A DNA stretch of 64,000 nt from Petrimonas sp. GTDB lineage: Bacteria; Bacteroidota; Bacteroidia; Bacteroidales; Dysgonomonadaceae. Within the stretch, counting starts at the first letter, position 1. Every line of letters begins with the position of its first letter. The notes beneath the pieces are model-generated. The model was given only the letters and a program-made list of their open reading frames with translations, was not told the DNA's origin and did not search any database. Positions 35,515 to 45,100 of this stretch are shown here, piece by piece. The translations under genes were made by a program, and so were the position numbers. Where the stretch lies: contig DUNG01000014.1 in the NCBI GenBank assembly GCA_012839475.1, positions 29,276 to 93,275 of the forward strand. The letters run 5' to 3'.

Positions 35515-36117
35515 ATGGAGATAATTTCAAAAGCACTATTTTGGGTTGCAAACAGTTTGCTTATTCCCGATATTATTCTGCTGTTACTGTTTTTTGGGCG
35601 TTCAATCCTGCTTATCGGCGGAGTTTACAATCAGTTTATGATAAAGCGTAAGACAGACAAATCGCTTTCGGAGCGTATCAAAACGCTTACGCCGGAAAGT
35701 CTTGACACTCTCAGGGAGCATATTCCTTCGGAAGTAAACTCGTTGTTTGTCGTTTATTTGAAAGATTTACTCACATCGCCGTCGAGCGAAGATTATAGCG
35801 ATTACTTACTGTCCGAATTTGAAAACAAAGCCGAAAAAGACCTTTCGCTCCCACGTATGTTATCAAAAATTGGTCCTATTTTAGGACTGCTCGGTACGCT
35901 TATCGCGATGAGTCCCGCCCTTGTAGGATTGTCTACAGGCGATATTTCCGGAATGGCTTATAATATGCAAGTTGTTTTTGCAACCACCGTTGTCGGGCTT
36001 GTAATCAGTGCTGTCGGATTTGTAACATTGCAACTGAAACAGCGTTGGTACGCCGCTGAGTTAAACAAGTTGGACTATGTTGCTCGCATACTTCAACAAA
36101 AAACAGAATCATTATGA
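35515..36117 (+). CDS. hmuU: MotA/TolQ/ExbB proton channel protein HmuU-like
   Basis: A 200-aa MotA/TolQ/ExbB-family protein. The typical double helix GPILGLLGTLIAMSPALVGL and TTVVGLVISAVGFV lies at about residues 122-190, with an N-terminal helix at 10-35. It should supply energy from the proton gradient to the haem-uptake complex, working with the HmuV protein encoded next (4-base overlap ATGA at 36114). Confidence 0.88.
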   Translation: MEIISKALFWVANSLLIPDIILLLLFFGRSILLIGGVYNQFMIKRKTDKSLSERIKTLTPESLDTLREHIPSEVNSLFVVYLKDLLTSPSSEDYSDYLLSEFENKAEKDLSLPRMLSKIGPILGLLGTLIAMSPALVGLSTGDISGMAYNMQVVFATTVVGLVISAVGFVTLQLKQRWYAAELNKLDYVARILQQKTESL

Positions 36118-36449
36118 GACGAAGACGAAGGAGACAAAACGCATTCAAAGCAGACGAAGGCGACCCGCTAAGTGTTGTTGTAAACCTGTTTGATGTGGCT
36201 ATGGTATTTGCCGTTGCTCTAATGGTGGCAATGGTAATACACCTGAATATGACGGAAATATTTACCGAAGAAGATTATACCATTGTGAAAAATCCGGGTA
36301 AAGAGAATATGGAAATTATCACAAAAGAAGGTAATAAAATCAACAAATATACTCCTTCGGAAGATGCATCCGCCGACCAAAAGAAAGGCAGACGCGTGGG
36401 TATTGCTTATGAATTGGAAAATGGGGAGATAATTTATGTACCGGAGTAG
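36114..36449 (+). CDS. hmuV: DUF2149 protein HmuV-like (ExbD-like)
   Basis: A 111-aa protein with an arginine-rich start (MRRRRRRQN), one membrane helix (VVVNLFDVAMVFAVALMVAM) and a short periplasmic part. DUF2149 proteins pair with MotA/ExbB-type channels in hmu and methanogenesis-type loci; ExbD-like function is inferred. It overlaps hmuU by 4 bases. The stop is followed by a 94-base gap before the next membrane protein. Confidence 0.85.
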   Translation: MRRRRRRQNAFKADEGDPLSVVVNLFDVAMVFAVALMVAMVIHLNMTEIFTEEDYTIVKNPGKENMEIITKEGNKINKYTPSEDASADQKKGRRVGIAYELENGEIIYVPE

Positions 36450-36543
36450 CGTTTTTAATTGAAAAGTGGGAAGAATGAAAACAGAAGTTGGAAAACCCTA
36501 AGTTTGCAGTATTGAGTTTGCCGAAATATAAAGGATTAAAATC

Positions 36544-37287
36544 ATGAAAGAAGAAACTAAATTTACGGGAAATATTAATTGGGACAAAATACGTCTCTTG
36601 CTTAAAATAGGTATTGTTGGGGCTATTATTATCTTTGTAGGCGACTTGCTTATGGGCTGGGGTATTAAGGATATGAGTTTTTCCGGATTAGAGCGACAGG
36701 TCTCTCAATATCTTACGGTGTCTGACAATAGAATGTTCTGGTCATCATTGTTGGGGTTGCTTGGCGTTCCCATTGCCTGCGTTGGTCATTTCGGAGTTTA
36801 TAAGCTACTCAAGCCCTATTCAAGGAAATATGCTAAATTGTATCTAATAGGAATTTTGGGCTTTTTAGCCTTTGGAGGTGCCGGTGTCCACGTCTCTTCC
36901 GTGGAGTCCGCCTTTTTGTATAAGTATATGACAGCGACTGATCCGAGCACCGCTTTGGCTACTTCTATGAAATTCGCTTCTTATTTCCTCTTGCCTCTTT
37001 ACATAGCTCTTGTGAGCTGCTGGATTATAATGGTTTATGCACATATAAAGGCTGTTGCAAAGGGTTTCAGCCCTTATCCCCGTTGGTGCTGGTTTTTTTC
37101 TATGCCGGTAGGTACGTTGCTTTTCAGCCTTATTGCTGTTTTCGGCAACCACGCGATGGTAAACGCCATAATGGTCGGCACCTTTAGCCTGGGCAATATA
37201 TGGGCGTTAAGCGGAGCTTTGTTGATGCTGGGAAAGGCAAAAGAGAACCGGGATAAATCTATCCGGATGACGAAACAAACAATTTAA
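36544..37287 (+). CDS. Polytopic membrane protein (DUF6796-like)
   Basis: A 247-aa protein with six hydrophobic segments (IVGAIIIFVGDLLMGWG; LLGVPIACVGHFGVY; LIGILGFLAFGGAG and others). It looks like the DUF6796-type family known from Clostridia; function is unknown. The last 35 residues (VNAIMVGTFSLGNIWALSG onward) are repeated as a gene fragment at 19618-19719. It is the only intact gene of the right-hand copy of the duplicated block that is broken in the left copy. Confidence 0.75.
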   Translation: MKEETKFTGNINWDKIRLLLKIGIVGAIIIFVGDLLMGWGIKDMSFSGLERQVSQYLTVSDNRMFWSSLLGLLGVPIACVGHFGVYKLLKPYSRKYAKLYLIGILGFLAFGGAGVHVSSVESAFLYKYMTATDPSTALATSMKFASYFLLPLYIALVSCWIIMVYAHIKAVAKGFSPYPRWCWFFSMPVGTLLFSLIAVFGNHAMVNAIMVGTFSLGNIWALSGALLMLGKAKENRDKSIRMTKQTI

Positions 37288-37299
37288 AAAAACAGAGAG

Positions 37300-37356
37300 A
37301 TGATACATGTTGATATGGGAAAAGTCACGACAAAGAAGAATACCGTACAGGATTAG
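37300..37356 (+). pseudogene. 5' stub of an LCMT-type methyltransferase
   Basis: Encodes MIHVDMGKVTTKKNTVQD then TAG; the gene at 19722 has VHVKMEKVKIEKNTVQE near its start. About 77 percent of 48 bases agree by eye. It stands right after the intact membrane-protein gene, exactly where the left block has its methyltransferase. Confidence 0.7.
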
Positions 37357-37358
37357 TT

Positions 37359-37471
37359 ATGGAAATAAACGATAGAATACGCAACGCTTACCGGCTTACA
37401 GGCAGCAATAGCTTTTATGACGGCATGATTACTTGTTCAACAATTCTTGGTAAGTTAGTCAGTCGTATCGT
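37359..37471 (+). pseudogene. 5' fragment of another methyltransferase
   Basis: Encodes MEINDRIRNAYRLTGSNSFY, then DGMITCSTILGKLVSRIVW, which reads as the start of a class I methyltransferase (a YDGMI segment precedes the SAM fold in several clostridial-type enzymes). It then passes in a different frame into a hydrolase copy at 37472, so the enzyme is truncated after about 38 residues. The family call is by pattern only. Confidence 0.5.
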
Positions 37472-37890
37472 GTGGATTGTGAAATTTATTATCCATTTTA
37501 TCCACCCGCAACCAAGAAGCCTATCAACGAAGCTTACCGAATAATTTTTGAAACCTATAGGCTTATGTTGAATAGTTATAATCATAAAAAAACAGGTGTG
37601 TTGGGCGTGTCCTTTGGAGCAACAGCGACAATAACGATGATTTCTTGGAATAATTATTACAGTGAAAATCTTCCCATGCCGGCGCTAACTATCGGCTTAT
37701 CTCCCGGGCATGTGCCGGCAAACTCAGCTGAAAGAGAAATGCTTGAAGCCTGTAGAGGTATAGATCCTCTCATTTCAGTAGACATGGTAGAGGCTTATGG
37801 GCATATCAATAAAAATAAAACCGGGTATGTCATATTGTTATGGAGCTGTGCGAATAAACAAAGCTTGTAGAAAAACTTATGATAACTATG
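37472..37890 (+). pseudogene. Decayed copy of the alpha/beta hydrolase at 21853
   Basis: Encodes VDCEIYYPFYPPATKKPINE and continues through GVLGVSFGATATITMISWNN to VDMVEAYGHINKNK, closely matching residues about 110-225 of the intact hydrolase. The first third is missing. About 165 bases are deleted after 37828, and reading continues as TGYVILLWSCANKQSL because the frame of PGMPHCYG is shifted. The catalytic serine motif GVSFGA survives, the histidine motif does not. Confidence 0.9.
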
Positions 37891-37950
37891 CAACAAGCAG
37901 GTTTTGTTGATATAAAAACGTATAAAATAGTTTTCTTTAATTGCTTTTAA
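37891..37950 (+). pseudogene. C-terminal tail of a methyltransferase
   Basis: Reads QQAGFVDIKTYKIVFFNCF and a stop, a typical last strand pair of class I methyltransferases (AGF.DIK). It could be the end of the enzyme whose beginning is at 37359, with the hydrolase piece between. Homology is inferred from a short segment. Confidence 0.4.
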
Positions 37951-37952
37951 AT

Positions 37953-38273
37953 ATGATAGAATTACATTTTTCAGGTATTATTGTGGGTATATGCTCGTTT
38001 CTCATCATTGGGCTGTTTCACCCGCTTGTCATCAAGGCTGAATACTATTTTGGCGTGAAATTTTGGTGGGTTTTCCTTGTAATGGGTCTGACAGGTTTGG
38101 CTGGGTCGTTACTTGTAGCTCATCAAGTGCTATCGACACTGTTGGGCGTGTTTGCCTTTTCGTCATTTTGGGGTATTCGAGAGATGTTCGAGCAACAAAA
38201 GCGGGTACGTAAGGGCTGGTATCCCAAGCGTAAAGTAAAGAAGGGAGACGAATGCAAGTCCGAAAAAAACTGA
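37953..38273 (+). CDS. DUF4491 family membrane protein
   Basis: A 106-aa protein started at MIELHFSG (37953). It fits DUF4491: GIIVGICSFLIIGLFHPLVIKAEYYFG, then WWVFLVMG, LLGVFAFSSFWGIREMFEQQ and KRVRKGWYPKR. Three membrane segments; function is unknown. It is intact within an otherwise decayed block, and the left block has no counterpart. A methyltransferase fragment begins right at its end. Confidence 0.85.
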   Translation: MIELHFSGIIVGICSFLIIGLFHPLVIKAEYYFGVKFWWVFLVMGLTGLAGSLLVAHQVLSTLLGVFAFSSFWGIREMFEQQKRVRKGWYPKRKVKKGDECKSEKN

Positions 38274-38423
38274 CAGGACGTAAGTGGTGGAGTCATCTAT
38301 ATATGAATTGCATCTGGAAAGTGGATGATATTTTGGTGGCTAAAATTGCTGGAATCACTATATTGTAAAAAATTTGAAGTGAAAAATTCTCGTCCGATAT
38401 TAATCTTCAAGTGTATGAAGTAA
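38274..38423 (+). pseudogene. Internally deleted copy of the methyltransferase at 2402
   Basis: The first part encodes RKWWSHLYMNCIWKVDDILV, against RKWWSRLYMKCIWKVDDNLV in the intact gene. After about 75 bases it jumps to the last part (a frame giving FEVKNSRPILIFKCMK and TAA at 38421), against VEVKNHRSLLIFKCVK. The SAM-binding core is gone. Confidence 0.85.
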
Positions 38424-38440
38424 ACTAAATCAAAAGTGAG

Positions 38441-38580
38441 AAAAGACCTCTTGCCTATCGAAACTCAAACTGTTCGCCATAATGTAGAACCTATTGAGGG
38501 ATAAATTTGGCGTTATCCATATTACCTTACAAGTTGAGCATAAAGGATGCAAAGGTAACAACGAACTGATTCTCAATTGA
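38441..38580 (+). pseudogene. C-terminal remnant of a CDF metal exporter
   Basis: About 140 bases match 24178-24320 of the intact CDF gene: the DNA encodes pieces of ETQTVRHNVE and GVIHITLQVEHKGCKGNNEL in more than one frame, against ETETVRHNVE and GISHITLQIEYKGCENNNEL. Frame shifts break it. From 38581 to 38760 nothing is seen except a short hairpin (AAATGCC/GGCATTT, 38652-38668). Confidence 0.85.
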
Positions 38581-38760
38581 AAAAAAGAACAATCGAAGAA
38601 AAATTTAAGTCAATCATGATAAAAGATTCATTGGAAATTCTTAAATTTGAAAAATGCCGTTGGCATTTGGGCTATTTCTAATTTCGCCCCAGTAAAATGG
38701 GAATCATGTAAGGGAAACTTCTACGAAGCCTAATTAATAACTTGACAAAAAATTATAATT

Positions 38761-39486
38761 ATGAAGTCAAAAAGCGATATTCATCGTGATAGCAAATTGG
38801 CTGAGATTATTATTAGCCAACCATACATCATTTTAATGTTGGAGCATTTTGAGGTTTCGCTTCCGGTGCAGGATATAACCATCAGTCAGATTTGCGAAAA
38901 GCACCACATCAACGAAGCGCTTTTTATTGCTTTTACTAATCTCTACTGTGGCAAAAAAGGCATTCCATCCCTAAGACTTACAGCCGATGATGCCATAACA
39001 ATTACGCGTTTCTTGGCAACTTCACATCGCTACTACTTGGAGCAAATTTATCCGGAAATCATGCAGTTGATTGAGCAGATGAGAGAACAGAATAAGCACC
39101 ACGAAATGAAGTTGGTTTCGCTCTTTTTCACCGATTATTTCAAAGAAGTAACCACCCATTTGGATTATGAAAATCAAGTTTTCCATCCCTATGTAGAGTG
39201 CTTAGTGACAGAAAGCAAGGGTGCTACGTGCAAAGATAATTACATAGATTATTCCGTATCACAGTATCAAGATCACCACGATGATATTGAAATGAAACTT
39301 ACGGACCTGAAAAACTTGCTGATTAAATATCTACCTACCTATAACGACCATATTATTCGTAGAAAACTACTTTTTTTGCTTTCGGAGTTGGAATTTGACT
39401 TGAAAATACATTCCGAAATTGAAGAGCTTATCCTTATCCCACTGGCTATCGATTTAGAAAACAAAGACAAAACTTCCCGCCAATGA
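38761..39486 (+). CDS. RIC/YtfE-like hemerythrin-domain protein
   Basis: A 241-aa protein. Residues 12-65 resemble the ScdA_N domain (LAEIIISQPYIILMLEHFEV) but lack the Cys pair usual there. Residues 75-230 form a hemerythrin-like four-helix bundle, with SHRYYLEQIYPEI, HLDYENQVFHPYVE, QDHHDDIEMKL and KIHSEIEELILIP providing the histidine and glutamate ligands. RIC proteins act in repair of iron centres or nitric-oxide and redox responses. Here it overlaps by four bases (ATGA) a LuxR-type regulator, so it may be a sensor of iron, oxygen or NO for it. Confidence 0.82.
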   Translation: MKSKSDIHRDSKLAEIIISQPYIILMLEHFEVSLPVQDITISQICEKHHINEALFIAFTNLYCGKKGIPSLRLTADDAITITRFLATSHRYYLEQIYPEIMQLIEQMREQNKHHEMKLVSLFFTDYFKEVTTHLDYENQVFHPYVECLVTESKGATCKDNYIDYSVSQYQDHHDDIEMKLTDLKNLLIKYLPTYNDHIIRRKLLFLLSELEFDLKIHSEIEELILIPLAIDLENKDKTSRQ

Positions 39487-40070
39487 AACATGCACATATA
39501 CTAATATTGGAAGATGCGCCCGTGGTGCGTGAAGGGCTGAAATCTATCTTAGAAAGTCTGCGAAACATTGATTATGTAGCCACGGCGGGTACATTTGAGG
39601 AACTGACACATCTGATGAAACGCAAGACTTGCCAAATGGTGCTTATTAGTCCGCACTATTTGCATAGCCATCAAAAACAACTTCAGCAACTGCGCAGTCA
39701 GTATAGTAACGTAAAATGGATTGGAGTACAGTACACCCTATTTTCGGAAGACTTGATGAGTAAATTAGACGGAGTGGTGGATGTATTCGACAATCAAGAT
39801 ACACTCTCTACAAAATTGAGTAAATGGCTGGAGACTAATCCTGACGAAATTTCGCAAGGTAAAGAAAACCTTACCGAACGGGAAACGGAGGTTTTGAAAC
39901 TACTGGCAACGGGAAAATCCAACAAGGATATTGCAGACGAACTGAATATTAGTATTAACACTGTAATCACGCACCGCAAAAATATTTCACAGAAAACCGG
40001 CATCAAATCGGTTTCTGGACTAACAATTTATGCCGTAGTGCAAAATTTAATTTCGTTGGATAATTATTGA
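39483..40070 (+). CDS. LuxR-type regulator resembling CdhR, atypical receiver domain
   Basis: A 195-aa response-regulator-like protein. Residues 1-120 are a receiver domain with the acidic pair E10-D11, but the phosphate-accepting aspartate is replaced by S56 (MVLISPHY), so it is probably not phosphorylated. Residues 130-195 are a NarL/LuxR helix-turn-helix (LTERETEVLKLLATGKSNKD, then NISINTVITHRKNI). In P. gingivalis a LuxR-family regulator, CdhR, controls the hmu operon, and this gene lies next to one, with a hemerythrin-type partner; orthology to CdhR is inference. It ends 30 bp from the convergent Fn3 gene. Confidence 0.85.
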   Translation: MKHAHILILEDAPVVREGLKSILESLRNIDYVATAGTFEELTHLMKRKTCQMVLISPHYLHSHQKQLQQLRSQYSNVKWIGVQYTLFSEDLMSKLDGVVDVFDNQDTLSTKLSKWLETNPDEISQGKENLTERETEVLKLLATGKSNKDIADELNISINTVITHRKNISQKTGIKSVSGLTIYAVVQNLISLDNY

Positions 40071-40100
40071 TAGAGTTTTGATTGAAAAATCTTTAACAGG

Positions 40101-42095
40101 TCAGTTTGCTCCCATCCATTGTACTACATCACTCTCCACGTTGTTTTCCCCCACGCACGTTACCGTGTATAGATAAACGGTTTCGTCAGAATTAACCGGA
40201 TCGAAATAGGAGGTTTGGTCTGTTTTTAGCGTTGTCAACAGTTTTGGCGACTCATTTTCTTGAACCCGATAGACGTTGTAGCCCGCGATGTTTTCCTGTC
40301 CCGTTTTTTCCCATGCCAACTGGTAGCCACCGGTAGTTTTATGTACTTGCAGCGAGTGAATGGAAATTGGCTTGACAACCGGCACATGGCAGGTAGAGCT
40401 TACCGAGGGAGCACTTTCCATCCCGTGCAACCCTTGTGAAATAACCCGGTACTCGTAGGTTTCGCCCTCTTTTATGGCCGTGTCTTCGTAGTAGTTGAGT
40501 AGTATTTTATCCGTTTCGATGGGCAGGAATTGGACACTGTCGGTTGTTTCAGCGGCACTTAACACTCTTCGTTCCAACCGGTAACCAACCACGTTATCAT
40601 CCACTTCATCCACTGTAGTCCACCTTACCCAAATCCGCCCATCTAAAAAGGTCGCATTCAGGTTAAGGGGTGTACTCAGGTTGATGTTCCTTTTCGGGTT
40701 CACATATACCGTGTCCGAAGCAGGGCTGATATCGAAACTGCTGTTTTCTGATTTCACGGCATAGGCCAATGTCGTACTGTTTACATTATCTACCGAATCG
40801 GTATAAGTGACCAGCACACTTTCAGAAACAAACACCTCGCCAACCTGCCGTAAATCCACGCTGTCCGCATCGGAACGCAGAATATAATAGGCCTTGGTAT
40901 CATCATCGGGCTTAGACCAGGTCAGATGAACCACCCCATCGCCTATTTCAGCTTTCAAGTCGTAAGGGGCAGAAGCTTTTTTCGTTCCAACCAACCACCC
41001 CATCACGTTTACACTCTGGAGACTTTTGCCATAGGCGTTATTGATAACCACTTTATAGTAGTAGATGATGTTTGGCTCCACATCTTCATCGATAAAGCAG
41101 GTATCATTCGGCGAAACGCTGATCAGGTAGTCATGTTCTGCCTTTTCTTCATCACTTTTATAAATATCGATGCTTCGCAGGTACTCCGGCTTTTCGAATT
41201 TCCACGAGAGTTTTATGCCGTTTTCCACTCCCCTGGCTTTTAATCCTTCCAATACGGTTTCGGATGTATTGATCAAGTTAGTAACACGAATAGTATCGGA
41301 GGTGTGCCCGGGATTTCCATACACGTCGTAGGGCTGTAGGTAGTACAGCACGATACCTTTTTTCAACACGGTCTTATCCGCGGCTATGGCTTCGAACGAG
41401 CCGTCATCGTTACCTATGAAGCCGATTGATTCTGTCAGTGGAGCGAAATCCGACTGCAGGTAATAGCTTCGGAAGATCTTGGCAGCATACATATCCTGTC
41501 TGTCACCAATGGTGTAAGCTATATTCACACGCTCATCTTTCGCTTCGTACTCTTTGGTTTGAATCAGGTAGTCCGTTTTTCGTGCCGATGGGTACTTGAT
41601 TGACGGTACAAGTTGCTCCATCGGCTTCTGGTTGGCCTTTAGCATAACCACCTTGTATTCATACTGTTTTCCTTTTTCAGCCGTATCATCGTACCAGGTT
41701 ACGCCAAGCGCTTCGCGATACATGGGCAGCATACCGTAGAGGGGAATGGAATCACAATTGCCGTATTGATTGATGATCCCCCAAATCGCCATTTTTATCG
41801 AATCGGCAGGGAACTCATATACAGGATTATGGGCGTTGGCTTCCTTCACTTTATTGAAAAACCGGTCAAACTGGTTTTCTGCTGAAATAAGCGCTTTCTC
41901 TTCCCACGTTTTGCTGCCTGTTGCCCGACGGTATACCTGATAGGCAAAATCTCGCGGGATCTGATTGCCGCAGTTGATATAAATCCCTTCGGGCCCGGCT
42001 ACCACGTTGGGATATGGTTGCTGGCCCCACAGCAGCGGCTGGCAGCATAACAGGGCAATAGATGCAAGTACTATATGTTTCATACGTATCATCAT
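40101..42095 (-). CDS. Exported fibronectin type III protein 1
   Basis: A 664-aa exported protein, signal peptide in the first 25 residues (ending LLWGQQ). The rest contains about four to five fibronectin type III repeats, seen as repeated WxRP/DxxG and YxYRVxxQG patterns (LSWKFEKPEYLRSIDIYK; VHLTWSKPDDDTKAYYILR; IWVRWTTVDEVDDNVVGYRL; YQLAWEKTGQENIAGYNVYR). A paralog of the same make-up lies at 49881. It follows giant protein 1 by 11 bp, so they are one unit. Function is unknown; a binding partner or linker of the giant protein is likely. Confidence 0.85.
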   Translation of the reverse strand: MMIRMKHIVLASIALLCCQPLLWGQQPYPNVVAGPEGIYINCGNQIPRDFAYQVYRRATGSKTWEEKALISAENQFDRFFNKVKEANAHNPVYEFPADSIKMAIWGIINQYGNCDSIPLYGMLPMYREALGVTWYDDTAEKGKQYEYKVVMLKANQKPMEQLVPSIKYPSARKTDYLIQTKEYEAKDERVNIAYTIGDRQDMYAAKIFRSYYLQSDFAPLTESIGFIGNDDGSFEAIAADKTVLKKGIVLYYLQPYDVYGNPGHTSDTIRVTNLINTSETVLEGLKARGVENGIKLSWKFEKPEYLRSIDIYKSDEEKAEHDYLISVSPNDTCFIDEDVEPNIIYYYKVVINNAYGKSLQSVNVMGWLVGTKKASAPYDLKAEIGDGVVHLTWSKPDDDTKAYYILRSDADSVDLRQVGEVFVSESVLVTYTDSVDNVNSTTLAYAVKSENSSFDISPASDTVYVNPKRNINLSTPLNLNATFLDGRIWVRWTTVDEVDDNVVGYRLERRVLSAAETTDSVQFLPIETDKILLNYYEDTAIKEGETYEYRVISQGLHGMESAPSVSSTCHVPVVKPISIHSLQVHKTTGGYQLAWEKTGQENIAGYNVYRVQENESPKLLTTLKTDQTSYFDPVNSDETVYLYTVTCVGENNVESDVVQWMGAN

Positions 42096-42106
42096 TTTAT
42101 ATCGTT

Positions 42107-45100
42107 TTAATCACAAGGATCGTCTTTCACCGTTTCCATTTGGCAACTCGACTTCATCTTACACAGGCCTGTACCAATTGAAGCATCGGTAATGCGCGGC
42201 TTCATTGATGAGCCTTTCAGGTCAATTTCCCCGGTTAACCCGGCATGAAATTCAAACGATTTGCCTATCTCGAGAAGCGGTTCGCATTCAAATGTAAAGG
42301 GATTAGGAATTCCTTGTTTTATACACCCTCCGAAGGCAATATCACCACAAACCGTTAACCGGGCAGTGTATGGAGCATTGAGTTTCAAAGCGGTCTCTCC
42401 TTTAATGGTAGCCTTGGCATGCGCACTGATACTGGTACAGGTAATGGCATCAAGGTAAGCAGCCGCTTCGGCATATACCATAGCAGAGAAACCGAGCTCG
42501 TTGTTTTTGGGTTGAAACGAGCCAAAGACACTCGCTTCGGCTGACACGTCGAACTTAACCCCACCGCTGGCAATTCCCGGTACTTCGAATTCGTAATCGA
42601 ATGTTACAAACGGCACCGCGATAGCTCCCAGCGCATAGAATCCGCGGAACGAATCGCCCGTGAAGCCGCACGGTATCTCTTTGCGCGCCGAGTACTGCAA
42701 GATGCCCTGCCAAACATGATCCGGAATTCTCTTATCATAATAGCCGAGCAGGAATCCGGCGTTTATCTTCCCGAACGGGGAGGTCTGCATGGTTCCCGCG
42801 GCCGAGAAATAGAATCCCGGTCGCCCGACCGCCATCTTTAACACACCACCAAATTTCACACCAGCAATGTTTTGGTCGACCAATGTCATATCGCCGACCA
42901 GCTCTTGGCTGGCATAGTCGTACTTGAAGACGAATCCGGTTAAACCCTGATTTTTTTGCCCCCCGGTTTGCGGATCTATGTTGGTACCCACCAAATCGAT
43001 GCTTTGATCGGATACACTCAGGTCGGTACGCAATTCTCCGCGCAACTCGAAGTAGAGGGGATTGGAACCAAACCCGCTGTTTTTGCCATACGTGTCGGAG
43101 GGGATCAGCTTCAGCCGCAGCAAATCCCAATCGTTGTTGATGATTTTCATATCGGCTTTATCCACCAGAAACTCGGGCTCACCGGGTGTAGTACCGCCAA
43201 GACGAATGGATTGGGCTTTTTTAGGATCTTCGCGCTCCATCCAGATGCGGTAGTTGTTCACGCTTTCGCGTTGCTTGGTAACGACTACACGAATAGGTTC
43301 CAAATGCCCGGGTTCTTCGATGGTGCCGTGCAGTTTCACGAGCCCGTCAGTAACTTTCTGAATGTCTTGACGCGACATCAAAGATCTAAAAGTACCCACC
43401 TGCGTGAAACTCACATCGCTTGTGCCGAGCTCCAAATTTAGCTTTCCACCCTTTTTCTTGTAAATCAGCTTGTAATTGATATTGGAGGCAACACGCGGGA
43501 TGCCGTAATCAATAGCCCCATCAATGTTAAATTCGTCATCGTACGAATTGATGGTGTACGGCAGAAAATCTACCACATCATACAAGCGCATTTTTCTGCT
43601 GTTGGGTGCGAAAGAGATAATATCTTCACCGTTACTAATCTGCTTTATGGCCTGAAACTCCAGCGGGTGGGCAAAGCCCGGCAAGTTCTTGATACTCCCC
43701 ACGGGCTTGCTTCCCCCATCATTTACCAAGCTGAGCATCAGGTGTGGTTTCAGATCCATCCCGCACTTGGGGTCAACCCCGAACTGAACGGTAGTCCCCG
43801 GTGCAATATCTATGTATGCCATTCCTTTACCCAACGGCAATTTAGTTACATCAAAATCGTTCAGCACGAACAAATCCTTGCTCAAAATAAAGCTTTTAGC
43901 CGGAATGTCTAACCTGCCGGTACGGACGGTAACGTCTTTGGAGCTGATTCCGCCTTTCTTCGCATCTATGATGCAATTATTTACATCGATGGTCCAATTT
44001 TCGAACTTAACGGAAAGATTTTTCAAGGTTATCCCTTCTTCGTTTATCTTATCGGGAGTTATCTTGATGTCGGGCAGGTCGATACGTATGGTATCTTGAC
44101 GTATACTCTTGAGCAGCGGGTTGATAAACCAAACGTCAGGTTTGAGGGTGATGACCCCATTCGGCAACAGGCGGCTGGAAGCCAGAGGCGACACCGCATC
44201 GAATTCGATAAACGAGAATTTCAACGGGTTCCCGTTCGTATCGTGAATCCCGTACGTATCTCCTTTACCCGATTCTACCGATTTCCGCCAATCTTCCATC
44301 TTGGCTTTATCCAGATAGCTCTTGATGGAGGTAACTTTTCCGCTCGACTGGTTACCTTCTAAGTCGCTGAAAAAGAATTGATCTTTATCGAACGTGAAGT
44401 TAACACTCGAGAAGCTGAACGAGGAGGCCTCTATCCGTGCTTTGGAGCGGATGAAACCGCCGGTAACACCGTCTTTTGCAATTTTGAGGAACTCTTCACC
44501 GTCGTTTTCCAAGCGCACGGCATAGTTGTTTTCACCGGCGTTGAGTTTCGCGTTCATCCATTTCATATCCACGCTGAAAGCTGCATCGGCCGCTTCGAAG
44601 TAGGGCCTCCCTTTTTCATCTTTTTCCGAATCATTGATTTTGACCTTCAAGTCGGTGAAAGCGGGATTTTGATCTATACTTTCTTTCATTTCAAACTTAC
44701 CGGGCGCCTCTTCCAGGTGCAGCTTACCGGTAATTCTGAACGCTCCCCCGCCATCCTCTTTCACGTCGGTAACGGTGACTTTAAAGCCGTGCAGCGATTT
44801 GATGTTGGCTTTGTCGAACCATTCAAGGTCAAAGTCGGCAACACCACTTCCATCGATCGTCTCAAACGACAGTTCCCTTTTCTGGCCTATCAGGTTATTA
44901 AACTCGGAGTCATCGTTGGGCGCACCGCAATGGATGGTAGCGTTGTATTTTTGGGCGTGTTCCACCGGTTTTATTCCCCGCAGGGTATATTTCCCGTCGC
45001 TATCGGTTTTTGTTTCGCGCTTGTTGCTCCCGTTCATCACCCACAGTTGCGCGTTGGGCACCGGTTTACCTTCGGTGGTCACCTCTCCGGTTACCGTAGC

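Noticed and set aside
36459..36506. Promoter before the membrane-protein gene at 36544
   Set aside because: TAAGTTTG fits the -7 box, but no -33 box stands at the right distance.
38581..38760. Small gene between the CDF remnant and the RIC-like gene
   Set aside because: No frame of useful length or ribosome-binding signal; only a weak 7-bp hairpin is seen.
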